Source of the DNA: Parcubacteria group bacterium GW2011_GWD2_43_10
Lineage (GTDB): Bacteria; Patescibacteriota; Patescibacteriia; Veblenbacterales; UBA10138
Length of the DNA stretch: 6,111 nucleotides
Direction of reading: 5' to 3'
NCBI GenBank assembly: GCA_000995845.1
Contig: LCEZ01000026.1
Location: forward strand, 10,778-16,888
The position numbers were made by a program, and so were the translations under genes. The notes under the pieces are model-generated. The model had not been told where the DNA came from. It did not search any database and was given only the letters and a program-made list of their open reading frames with translations. How positions within the stretch are numbered: the stretch's first letter is position 1; the number at the start of each line of letters is the position of its first letter. Of the stretch, positions 1-4,672 are shown one piece after another.

Positions 1-380
1 TTAGTCCTGGCAGCATACACCTCCAAAATCTTTTCTACCTGGGCTACAGTTAATTCCTCAAGTTGTTTCTTGTGATCAGGCGTTTCTACCACCACCTCTT
101 GTACGCCATAAGCCTTTTTATTATCCAAGGCTACGGCTGGATACTTATTCTTTACAACCTTAATTTGCCAGTTCTCTTTTGGGCCAATTATTAACAAAGC
201 CTTTTCACTTTTAAAACGCGGATGACAAAAAACGCAATGCTCTTTTTTTACCGATTGATGGACTGAAGCTAAATCAAAATTAACATCGCTGCCATGCGGC
301 CTATCTAAACGCCTGGGCGCGATGATGACATACTTATCCTGAATATAATCTTTTCTCAGCTCAGCTGATGACTTGGCCAT
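1..380 (-). CDS. galT: Galactose-1-phosphate uridylyltransferase, N-terminal part (cut by left edge)
   Basis: The visible 126 codons are the N-terminal third of a GalT-type nucleotidyltransferase of the HIT superfamily. The family exchanges UMP between UDP-glucose and galactose-1-phosphate in the cytoplasm (Leloir pathway). Seen here: an opening ELRKDYI / YVIIAPRRLDRP stretch (residues 7-27), a CVFC pair (Cys49, Cys52) at the position of the family's zinc-binding cysteines, NKYPAV (78-83), and GVQEVVVETPDH (92-103), the counterpart of the family GxHEVxxETP motif. The catalytic HPH motif lies beyond the edge, so activity cannot be judged. The ATG is preceded by GAGGT only one base away, and it lies 3 bp after the DoxX stop, so translational coupling is likely. 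Both genes are in the same frame. In some lineages this family acts on other sugar-1-phosphates, so substrate is inferred. Confidence 0.85.
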   Translation of the reverse strand, partial: MAKSSAELRKDYIQDKYVIIAPRRLDRPHGSDVNFDLASVHQSVKKEHCVFCHPRFKSEKALLIIGPKENWQIKVVKNKYPAVALDNKKAYGVQEVVVETPDHKKQLEELTVAQVEKILEVYAART

Positions 381-383
381 ACC

Positions 384-785
384 TCAAATTTGGTGATTAT
401 TCCAATTGGCGATTTTTAAGCGATAACGCCCAGAACCAGCCAGGGCTATAGCCAAAGCCATGAGCAACAAAACCAGATCAAATTCATAACCCCCGACAAA
501 ACCTTTTTTAAAATTAACCGAGATTATGGCCACTACCATAATCACCACTAACCCTAAGCTAAAAAATCTAGCCAGCCAGCCAAACAAAACTGCCACCCCA
601 CCTACCAGTTCGGTGGCCGCCACTAAATAAACCATCCAGCCAGGTATGCCAAGACCGGTAAAAAAATTGGTCACGCCATCTAAATTTTGCCATTTTTGCC
701 AGCCGTGAATTATAAAAACAGCGCCTAAACCAATTCGCACCAGCAATAATCCGGCGTCTTGATAGTATGGAATTTTTAAAAGCAT
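384..785 (-). CDS. DoxX-family integral membrane protein
   Basis: This is a 133-residue hydrophobic protein with about four membrane helices (roughly residues 9-30, 48-70, 72-92 and 100-117). The order GLLLVRIGLGAVFIIHGWQK near the N-terminus, LVAATELVGGVAVLFG in the middle, and GSGRYRL at the end is the typical DoxX/MauE-like pattern, and the length is usual for the family. DoxX members sit in the cytoplasmic membrane. Some are linked to thiol or oxidative-stress systems, but the family has no single agreed reaction, so the biochemical role here is unknown. No strong Shine-Dalgarno precedes the ATG. A good promoter lies about 65 bp upstream, and an 11-bp inverted repeat lies between promoter and start. 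It is the first gene of a unit with galT, separated from it by a TGA and one codon. Confidence 0.85.
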   Translation of the reverse strand: MLLKIPYYQDAGLLLVRIGLGAVFIIHGWQKWQNLDGVTNFFTGLGIPGWMVYLVAATELVGGVAVLFGWLARFFSLGLVVIMVVAIISVNFKKGFVGGYEFDLVLLLMALAIALAGSGRYRLKIANWNNHQI

Positions 786-802
786 AGTCTTAGGTATGAA
801 AG

Positions 803-829
803 CGCGTTGAACACCCCCTGTTCAACGCG
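803..829. promoter_or_regulatory. Perfect 11-bp inverted repeat in the divergent control region
   Basis: The arms CGCGTTGAACA (803-813) and TGTTCAACGCG (819-829) are perfect complements around a loop of five C. The repeat lies 17 bp upstream of the doxX start and about 15-40 bases downstream of the predicted doxX transcription start, so it would be in the doxX-galT leader RNA. It is about 80 bp upstream of the carboxypeptidase promoter. It could be a repressor operator or an RNA hairpin in the leader. No U-run follows in either direction that would make it a convincing terminator. Confidence 0.7.
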
Positions 830-850
830 AAAATAAGCTTTAATACAAAT

Positions 851-879
851 ATTATACCTAAATTTCGCCTAATTGACCA
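851..879 (-). promoter_or_regulatory. Promoter for the doxX-galT unit
   Basis: Read on the minus strand, TGGTCA (874-879, four of six matches to the -35 consensus) is followed after 17 bp by a perfect TATAAT (851-856). Transcription would start near 844, giving a leader of about 60 bases that contains the inverted repeat at 803-829. Confidence 0.6.
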
Positions 880-905
880 GTTTTAAACGGGTATTTGCCA
901 TCGTA

Positions 906-914
906 TGCTATAAT
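906..914 (+). promoter_or_regulatory. Extended -10 promoter for the carboxypeptidase gene
   Basis: TGC-TATAAT is an extended -10 element (TGn plus a perfect hexamer at 909-914). No good -35 box stands at 16-18 bp, which fits extended -10 promoters. Only eight bases (aaaaccct) separate the hexamer from the ATG at 923, so the mRNA would start about two bases before the start codon and be leaderless. Confidence 0.6.
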
Positions 915-922
915 AAAACCCT

Positions 923-1864
923 ATGTCTAGGTTCAAATTCATCAAACTGACGATTTATCTGCTGGCGCTGTCGGCTTTATTGCTACCAAAGTTTTTTCTG
1001 CAGCCAGTTGCCGCCCAGCCGCCCGCCGCTCCTCAACCTGTTTCTTCTTATCAGGATTTTACTGCTTGGTACTTAGAAAAATATGATCTTGATGAGCTCC
1101 CTTTCCGCGCCGCCGCGCTTTTTGATTCAACCAGCGACCAACCACTTTACTATCACCAAGAATCAACCGTCATGCCCACAGCCAGCCTGATTAAAATGGT
1201 ATCAGCTGGCACTGTGCTTGCTCACCAACCTAATTGGTACACACCCTTAAGCTTCACTGAGGATGACAACGAAGGTTTACTGCGACCTTATGTTGGTAAG
1301 TACGATAAATTTTCTTTGCTAAAACTGGAGACTGACGAAAAAATAACTTTGGAGCAAGCTTTTGCCAGTATGCTAATCGGCAGTGCTAACAACGCGGCCG
1401 TAAGTGTTGGTCGGGCTGTTGGCCTCAGTCGCGCTGACTTTATTTCAGCGATGCGCCAAACGGCTACTGCCTGGGGAATGACCCAAACAACTATTGATGA
1501 GCCCTCAGGCTTATCATTAAATAACACCTCAACGGCGCACGACTTAGCTTTGGCTGCCTGCTATGTTTACACAGATTTTATAGCATCTTTTTATGGCTCT
1601 TCGCCTTCTGTAAGTTTTACTACTGCCTTAGGCAATAAAAAAACCGTACAACATACGGTTTATGATGTACGCAATAACCCTTCACGTTTTTTTGGAGCTA
1701 AAACCGGCTACCTAACTGAAACCCAATATCACATGGCGGCCGGCATCATCACACCAGGCGGCCATCGGCTTTGCGCTGCTATTCTTACTTCACCAACCCG
1801 CGCCGAATCCGAACACGCCATGAACGCGCTCCGGTTGTGGGCGGATGAGATGTATCAGTGGTAA
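923..1864 (+). CDS. Exported serine-type D-Ala-D-Ala carboxypeptidase (peptidase family S11)
   Basis: This 313-residue protein carries the three active-site motifs of the DD-peptidase/penicillin-binding superfamily at normal spacing: SLIK (Ser88-Lys91, SxxK nucleophile), SAN (Ser154-Asn156, SxN) and KTG (Lys260-Gly262). S11 enzymes remove the terminal D-Ala from peptidoglycan stem peptides outside the membrane. Residues 1-31 form a signal peptide: basic N-terminus, hydrophobic core LTIYLLALSALLLP, then a likely cleavage after PVAA. IDEPSGLSLNNTSTAHDLA (191-209) matches the family's NPxGL-type segment. There is no C-terminal PBP5 domain or amphipathic anchor, so it may be released or act as a short form. 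The start is set by the signal peptide and by the promoter immediately upstream; no Shine-Dalgarno is present. Its 3' end abuts transposase debris. A related serine beta-lactamase role is less likely. Confidence 0.88.
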   Translation: MSRFKFIKLTIYLLALSALLLPKFFLQPVAAQPPAAPQPVSSYQDFTAWYLEKYDLDELPFRAAALFDSTSDQPLYYHQESTVMPTASLIKMVSAGTVLAHQPNWYTPLSFTEDDNEGLLRPYVGKYDKFSLLKLETDEKITLEQAFASMLIGSANNAAVSVGRAVGLSRADFISAMRQTATAWGMTQTTIDEPSGLSLNNTSTAHDLALAACYVYTDFIASFYGSSPSVSFTTALGNKKTVQHTVYDVRNNPSRFFGAKTGYLTETQYHMAAGIITPGGHRLCAAILTSPTRAESEHAMNALRLWADEMYQW

Positions 1865-1891
1865 TAGATAGAATATCAAATTCGGATAATT

Positions 1892-2152
1892 TTTGCCGCC
1901 CTGTCGCAGTGTCAGAGCAGAGCGGAAGACGCGTGAACGTCCGGCTGGTCGCGTGCTATGGCCGCTTGGGGGATTCTCGAATTCTCTGATGCAACACTGA
2001 CGGAACTAGGCCGTGAAATCGGTCGCGACGTCACTTCGTTGAGTTCAGCTGTTCGTCGACTGGTTGAACGTTCGAAAAAGGATAGCAAAACAGCAGAGAG
2101 GATGAATCAACTTCGGGACGGATTTGCCAAGAATGCAAGTTTGCAAGCCTGA
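1892..2152 (+). pseudogene. REP-associated, IS200-like transposase, C-terminal fragment
   Basis: The open part from ATG 1958 encodes 64 residues: an AWGILE segment, a helix-turn-helix of the DnaA C-terminal type (LTELGREIGRDVTSLSSAVRRL, in two pieces TLTELGREIGRD and VTSLSSAVRRL), a charged helix, and an end in NASLQA. This order is typical of the tail of RAYT proteins, single-strand transposases related to IS200/IS605 TnpA. The same frame upstream reads FAALSQCQSRAEDA, then a TGA at 1934-1936, then TSGWSRA joining the ATG, which also looks like RAYT sequence. I therefore read it as a decayed, 5'-truncated copy rather than a real small gene; no Shine-Dalgarno precedes the ATG. The catalytic HUH and Tyr residues are missing. 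The family call rests on pattern memory. An intact short HTH protein is the alternative. Confidence 0.6.
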
Positions 2153-3366
2153 CACCAAGCACCGTCCGACACCAAGCACCGTCCTGACACCAAGCACCGT
2201 CCCACAAGATCTACTTCAGTAACTCCATCGGTAATCGCTAACCGATTAATAGTTACATCTGGCGGCAAGCTAGTAAAATAACCTGCCTGCCGTTCCTGCA
2301 AGGTTGGCCCTTTTAACAATTCAGCCACGGCCGCTCGCGCCAGAGCATTTGTTTCTGGCACATGCCTCTCCAATGGCATAGCCTTCAAGCATTCATCCTC
2401 GCCGGCGCTCGCCATTGAACCAAAATAAACTTCCACCACTTTAGTCGGCTGAATTGCCTGAAGCTGCAATGGTACTTTTACTTTATCTATCTCACTGCCG
2501 TCTTTAGCTGAACTTTGATACACCTGAAGCTCCAACCGTTCGCCAACAGCTACTTCTGCCCCAGCCAGATCAATAGTGGTAGAAAAACCGCCCCAAGTGC
2601 CAACATCGGGCGCATTGGCCGCAACAAATCCAGTCCAGATTGATTGACCCTTAGTATTCAAAACTTTCAGGCTGACATTATTTTCAAATACTCGGGCAAT
2701 GCCACTAACGCTAAACGGACTGCTAATAACCGCGCGCTGAGGTGGCAGATAAACCATAATATTAGGCAAACCCTGAACTTCGCCCGTAGAATTCTCCACT
2801 AACCTTAAAGAGTTCAACAAACTAGTCATGTGGCTTACTTCCATTTTCAAAATTAAAAAACGATAACTGGTTAAACCAGCCTGGATTGGCTGGGGGTAAG
2901 TGACCACGGCCGCGGCCTGCCTCACTCCAGGCTGTGTTGGCTGAATAAGAACACCTGGCTGACCCGCGATTTGGGCAGTGGTTATTTTTGGATTTTGCCC
3001 GAAAGGTAAACTGGTGGATGAATTCAAGCTAGCTGCAATCTCGGTTAAAATTACCCCATCACCTGAAGTCGCCCCAATTTCAAACCAGCCGCCATTGCCC
3101 TCAAAACGCCGTGGCAAGCCATCACCATCCAAAGGTTCAGGCGCAGGCAACCAAGCTGACGGGTAAGTTAATATTGCTTTTAAGCTCGGGTTAAAATAAA
3201 CGGCTCTGGCTTCTGGTTTGTATTCCGCGACTTTACCAAAAAAATACAAGCCCGAAGCTACGGCGAGCAAAGCCAAAGCCGCACCGGTCCAGGCGTACCA
3301 AGCATGCTTATGGTGCTTGACGCTGGGATCTACAAAATTATCTGCCAAAGCTTTTAATGGTTCCAT
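2107..3366 (-). CDS. Membrane-anchored Gmad2/GerMN protein with a truncated, repeat-derived C-terminus
   Basis: With the ATG at 3366 the protein has 419 residues. A cytoplasmic N-terminus with KHHK precedes one membrane helix (about 23-44), then an extracytoplasmic part. Residues 55-195 form an undefined domain (LTYPSAWLP, GGWFEIGA, YRFLILKM) recalling PsbP/DcrB-like folds. Residues 203-302 match a Gmad2 immunoglobulin-like domain (VISSPFSVSGIARVFENN ... DGSEIDKVKVPLQ). Residues 309-387 match GerMN (VEVYFGS, ELLKGPTLQER, ITDGVTEVDL). GerMN normally continues for some tens of residues. Here, from Val388, the frame enters the 17-bp repeats (GRCLVSGRCLVSDGAWCQ) and antisense transposase DNA and stops at 2107, so the native end is lost. 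A TTG start at 3411 would add 15 residues but lies upstream of the predicted promoter -35, so the ATG is preferred. The function is unknown; similar proteins are thought to be cell-surface factors. Confidence 0.8.
   Translation of the reverse strand: MEPLKALADNFVDPSVKHHKHAWYAWTGAALALLAVASGLYFFGKVAEYKPEARAVYFNPSLKAILTYPSAWLPAPEPLDGDGLPRRFEGNGGWFEIGATSGDGVILTEIAASLNSSTSLPFGQNPKITTAQIAGQPGVLIQPTQPGVRQAAAVVTYPQPIQAGLTSYRFLILKMEVSHMTSLLNSLRLVENSTGEVQGLPNIMVYLPPQRAVISSPFSVSGIARVFENNVSLKVLNTKGQSIWTGFVAANAPDVGTWGGFSTTIDLAGAEVAVGERLELQVYQSSAKDGSEIDKVKVPLQLQAIQPTKVVEVYFGSMASAGEDECLKAMPLERHVPETNALARAAVAELLKGPTLQERQAGYFTSLPPDVTINRLAITDGVTEVDLVGRCLVSGRCLVSDGAWCQACKLAFLANPSRS
2151..2202. repeat. Three direct copies of a 17-bp repeat
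   Basis: The unit gacaccaagcaccgtcc occurs at 2151-2167, 2168-2184 and 2186-2202, all identical. The first two are back to back and one T precedes the third. The first copy overlaps the TGA stop of the transposase fragment, which suggests that the array belongs to that element. On the opposite strand the copies are translated as the C-terminus of the GerMN protein. Confidence 0.95.
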
Positions 3367-3375
3367 ATGTAATAA

Positions 3376-3404
3376 AGTATACTTCTCACTTGTTAAACCG
3401 TTAA
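3376..3404 (-). promoter_or_regulatory. Promoter for the Gmad2/GerMN gene
   Basis: On the minus strand TTAACG (3399-3404, four of six -35 matches) is followed after 17 bp by TATACT (3376-3381). Only nine bases separate the -10 box from the ATG at 3366, so the transcript would be nearly leaderless. This supports the ATG over the TTG at 3411 as the real start. It lies just downstream of the plsY terminator, so the gene is an independent unit. Confidence 0.5.
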
Positions 3405-3415
3405 GTAACAATTAA

Positions 3416-3445
3416 ATAACCCCATTCTTTTACGAATGGGGTTAT
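3416..3445 (-). terminator. Rho-independent terminator of plsY
   Basis: A perfect 12-bp stem (ATAACCCCATTC at 3416-3427 with its complement at 3434-3445) surrounds a six-base loop. It begins two bases after the plsY stop codon. On the minus strand it is followed by TTTAATTG, a weak U-rich tail. Position and stability make it a terminator for plsY transcription. Confidence 0.75.
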
Positions 3446-3446
3446 A

Positions 3447-4061
3447 TTAGATTTTTCTTTCAATTCCCTCTTGTATTCTTTTAATATTTTCCCTGTGGGT
3501 AAATATTATAAGCACCAATATACCAATAATAAATATGGTTACCTCAAAACTTTGTTGATTAAAGCCGCCATAAAATACTAACTTGATAATAACTGCTGTT
3601 ATGGCAGCATACATTGATGCTCTGGAAACTTCCCGCTTGCGCCATAAAGTTAATAAGAATACCCCAATTATTATTACCGCAAACCAAATTGGCAGTAACT
3701 TTACTATTATTAGCCCGATTATCACCCCGAGTGAGGTAGCAACTGTTTTGCCTCCCTTAAACTTCAAGAAGATTGATTTGAAATGCCCCAGGATTGCTAA
3801 AGCGCCGGCAATAATGTAGTAACCAACCATTGGTTGGTTAAAAAGTATATTAACAAGAATTAAAGCTAATAAACCTTTGCCAGCATCAAATAAAAAAGTT
3901 GCTATTCCCCATTTTGGACCCAGGGTTCGCCAGACATTAGTAGTGCCAATATTACCGCTACCAACTTTTGTGATATCAACTTTATTTAATTTAGCGATCA
4001 AGTAGCCACCCGGGACTGAACCTAAGAGGTAAGAAAGAAGTATTAAAATGACAAATTCCAT
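3447..4061 (-). CDS. plsY: Acyl-phosphate:glycerol-3-phosphate acyltransferase PlsY
   Basis: This is a 204-residue multi-pass membrane protein. PlsY transfers an acyl group from acyl-phosphate to glycerol-3-phosphate, making lysophosphatidic acid, the first step of phospholipid synthesis. The three conserved cytoplasmic loops are present: GSGNIGTTNVWR (34-45), GHFKSIFLKFKGGKTVATS (92-110) and HRENIKRIQEG (189-199). In the second loop the usual GGKG reads GGKT (Thr106). Length is normal for the family. The start at 4061 is chosen because LLSYLLGSVPGGYLIAKL then begins at the family position and GGGAG lies five bases upstream; an upstream ATG at 4109 would only add a 16-residue non-conserved stretch. 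The gene is AT-rich compared with the arsR gene next to it. It stands alone, with its own terminator. No plsX or fatty-acid genes are visible. Confidence 0.92.
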   Translation of the reverse strand: MEFVILILLSYLLGSVPGGYLIAKLNKVDITKVGSGNIGTTNVWRTLGPKWGIATFLFDAGKGLLALILVNILFNQPMVGYYIIAGALAILGHFKSIFLKFKGGKTVATSLGVIIGLIIVKLLPIWFAVIIIGVFLLTLWRKREVSRASMYAAITAVIIKLVFYGGFNQQSFEVTIFIIGILVLIIFTHRENIKRIQEGIERKI

Positions 4062-4066
4062 TTTTT

Positions 4067-4071
4067 CTCCC
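4067..4071 (-). promoter_or_regulatory. Ribosome binding site of plsY
   Basis: GGGAG on the minus strand stands five A bases before the ATG at 4061. It is the clearest Shine-Dalgarno in the window and decides the plsY start against the upstream ATG at 4109. Confidence 0.75.
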
Positions 4072-4171
4072 AATATTGTTTGTATTATGATTATTTTTAT
4101 TGGCCCCATCTTATATCTAAATCGTTATTTTGGCAAGGCCCGCAGTAGCGCTAATTCCGTTTTAGCCATAC

Positions 4172-4197
4172 TATACCTTTTCGTACGAAAAGGTATA
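4172..4197. promoter_or_regulatory. 26-bp perfect palindrome, likely operator of the ArsR-type gene
   Basis: The half-site TATACCTTTTCGT is mirrored exactly around the centre 4184/4185 with no spacer. The right arm runs into the -10 box of the regulator gene (4196-4201), and on the minus strand the left arm overlaps a mirror-image TATAGT (4170-4175) pointing toward plsY. A dimer bound here would cover the -10 to -35 region, as ArsR-family repressors usually do. The core is shared with the palindrome at 4551-4586. Binding by the neighbouring regulator is inference. Confidence 0.7.
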
Positions 4198-4201
4198 TAA
4201 T
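4196..4201 (+). promoter_or_regulatory. -10 box of the ArsR-type regulator gene
   Basis: A perfect TATAAT overlaps the end of the palindrome. The expected -35 position falls inside the palindrome and matches the consensus poorly, so the promoter may be weak. Transcription would start near 4208, leaving a leader of about 27 bases without a Shine-Dalgarno. Confidence 0.5.
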
Positions 4202-4234
4202 AAAATGGGCTTTATTTTTAATTAAATCAATCAT

Positions 4235-4504
4235 ATGAGTATAACCGAACTGGAGCGCCATTTCCGCGCCGTAGCCAACCGCAAACGCCTGGAGATACTA
4301 CTGCTCCTCAATCGCCAAGCCCCGCTCCCCCTTTATCAAATAGCTGCCAAAGTCCGGCTTTCCGTCAAATCGACCAACAAGCACCTAAGTCAGCTCCTGC
4401 ACACTGGCTTTGTTGCCAAAAATCGCCAGGGACTATTTGTGCTCTACCGGCTTGAAGACGAAGCCAAACCGCTGGTAACCAAACTGCTAAAACTCCTCCT
4501 CTAA
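4235..4504 (+). CDS. ArsR-type winged-helix transcriptional regulator
   Basis: The 89 residues are almost exactly one winged-helix DNA-binding domain of the ArsR/SmtB type. HFRAVANRKRLEILLLL (9-25) is the typical first helices, PLYQIAAKVRLS (32-43) the second part, VKSTNKHLSQLLHTG (44-58) the recognition helix, and FVAKNRQGLFVLYRL (59-73) the beta-wing. A leucine-rich tail (79-89) could support dimerisation. There are no cysteines and no ELCVCDL metal site, so it is not a classical metal sensor; the signal is unknown. Members bind short inverted repeats as dimers and usually repress. Palindromes with a common core lie 38 bp upstream of the start and 47 bp downstream of the stop, which suggests self-regulation. 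No Shine-Dalgarno precedes the ATG. It is shorter than many family members (about 100-120 residues). Confidence 0.85.
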   Translation: MSITELERHFRAVANRKRLEILLLLNRQAPLPLYQIAAKVRLSVKSTNKHLSQLLHTGFVAKNRQGLFVLYRLEDEAKPLVTKLLKLLL

Positions 4505-4550
4505 AAGATGTCGACGCCGGCACGTCACTGAACATATTCCTGGTTAAATC

Positions 4551-4586
4551 CCTTATGAACCTTTTCGTACGAAAGGGTTCATAAGG
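4551..4586. promoter_or_regulatory. 36-bp near-perfect palindrome downstream of the regulator
   Basis: Eighteen base pairs mirror around 4568/4569 with one mismatch (T4562 against G4575). The half-site is CCTTATGAACCTTTTCGT. The central part, CCTTTTCGTACGAAA, is identical to the palindrome at 4172-4197. Lack of a U-run on either side argues against a terminator. It may be a second binding site for the ArsR-type protein; centres are 384 bp apart. It lies between two converging genes, where an operator is not expected, unless it controls an unseen small transcript or supports looping. Confidence 0.65.
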
Positions 4587-4624
4587 AAAAAGGGTTTTGT
4601 TGAAGGTGATAGTAAGATAATACT

Positions 4625-4658
4625 AAAGATGCTCCGCCAGCACGGGCGGAGCATCTTT
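4625..4658. terminator. Bidirectional terminator between converging genes
   Basis: A perfect 14-bp stem (AAAGATGCTCCGCC at 4625-4638, complement at 4645-4658) has a six-base loop AGCACG. On the plus strand it ends in TTTT for the regulator transcript; on the minus strand it ends in TTT after A-rich lead-in, 14 bp beyond the stop of the surface-protein gene. It can serve both. Confidence 0.85.
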
Positions 4659-4672
4659 TAACTCTTATTATT

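Larger units (their letters stand above)
1892..2203 (+). mobile_element. Remnant of a RAYT (IS200-like) element with its direct repeats
   Basis: The segment holds the C-terminal coding part of a REP-associated tyrosine transposase followed directly by three 17-bp repeats. Its composition differs from the neighbours: 38 of the 60 bases from 1901 to 1960 are G or C. The left edge is uncertain, somewhere between the carboxypeptidase stop (1864) and about 1895; the right edge is sharp near 2203, where GerMN coding sequence begins. The N-terminal HUH/Y1 catalytic domain is absent, so it cannot move itself. Confidence 0.6.

Noticed and set aside
384..386. Alternative genetic code with TGA read as glycine
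   Set aside because: It would fuse DoxX to GalT, and the other intact genes have no in-frame TGA despite many glycines.
1288..1527. 79-residue minus-strand frame
   Set aside because: It lies wholly inside the carboxypeptidase gene, whose three active-site motifs prove the plus-strand frame; no family pattern in the shadow.
1878..1895. Terminator after the carboxypeptidase gene
   Set aside because: AAATT-CGGAT-AATTT followed by T is only a five-pair A/T stem, too weak to support.
2151..2203. Short CRISPR array
   Set aside because: The repeats are 17 bp and directly adjacent, with no spacers and no cas genes.
2978..3415. Two plus-strand frames of 62 and 65 residues
   Set aside because: Both are antisense to the Gmad2/GerMN gene and show no domain pattern.
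3583..3819. 78-residue plus-strand frame
   Set aside because: Antisense to plsY, which has all its conserved loops.
4062..4109. Upstream ATG start for plsY
   Set aside because: It adds 16 non-conserved residues; the ATG at 4061 has a good GGGAG site at the right distance.
4551..4586. Downstream palindrome as terminator of the regulator gene
   Set aside because: It has no U-run on either side, and a much better terminator follows at 4625-4658.
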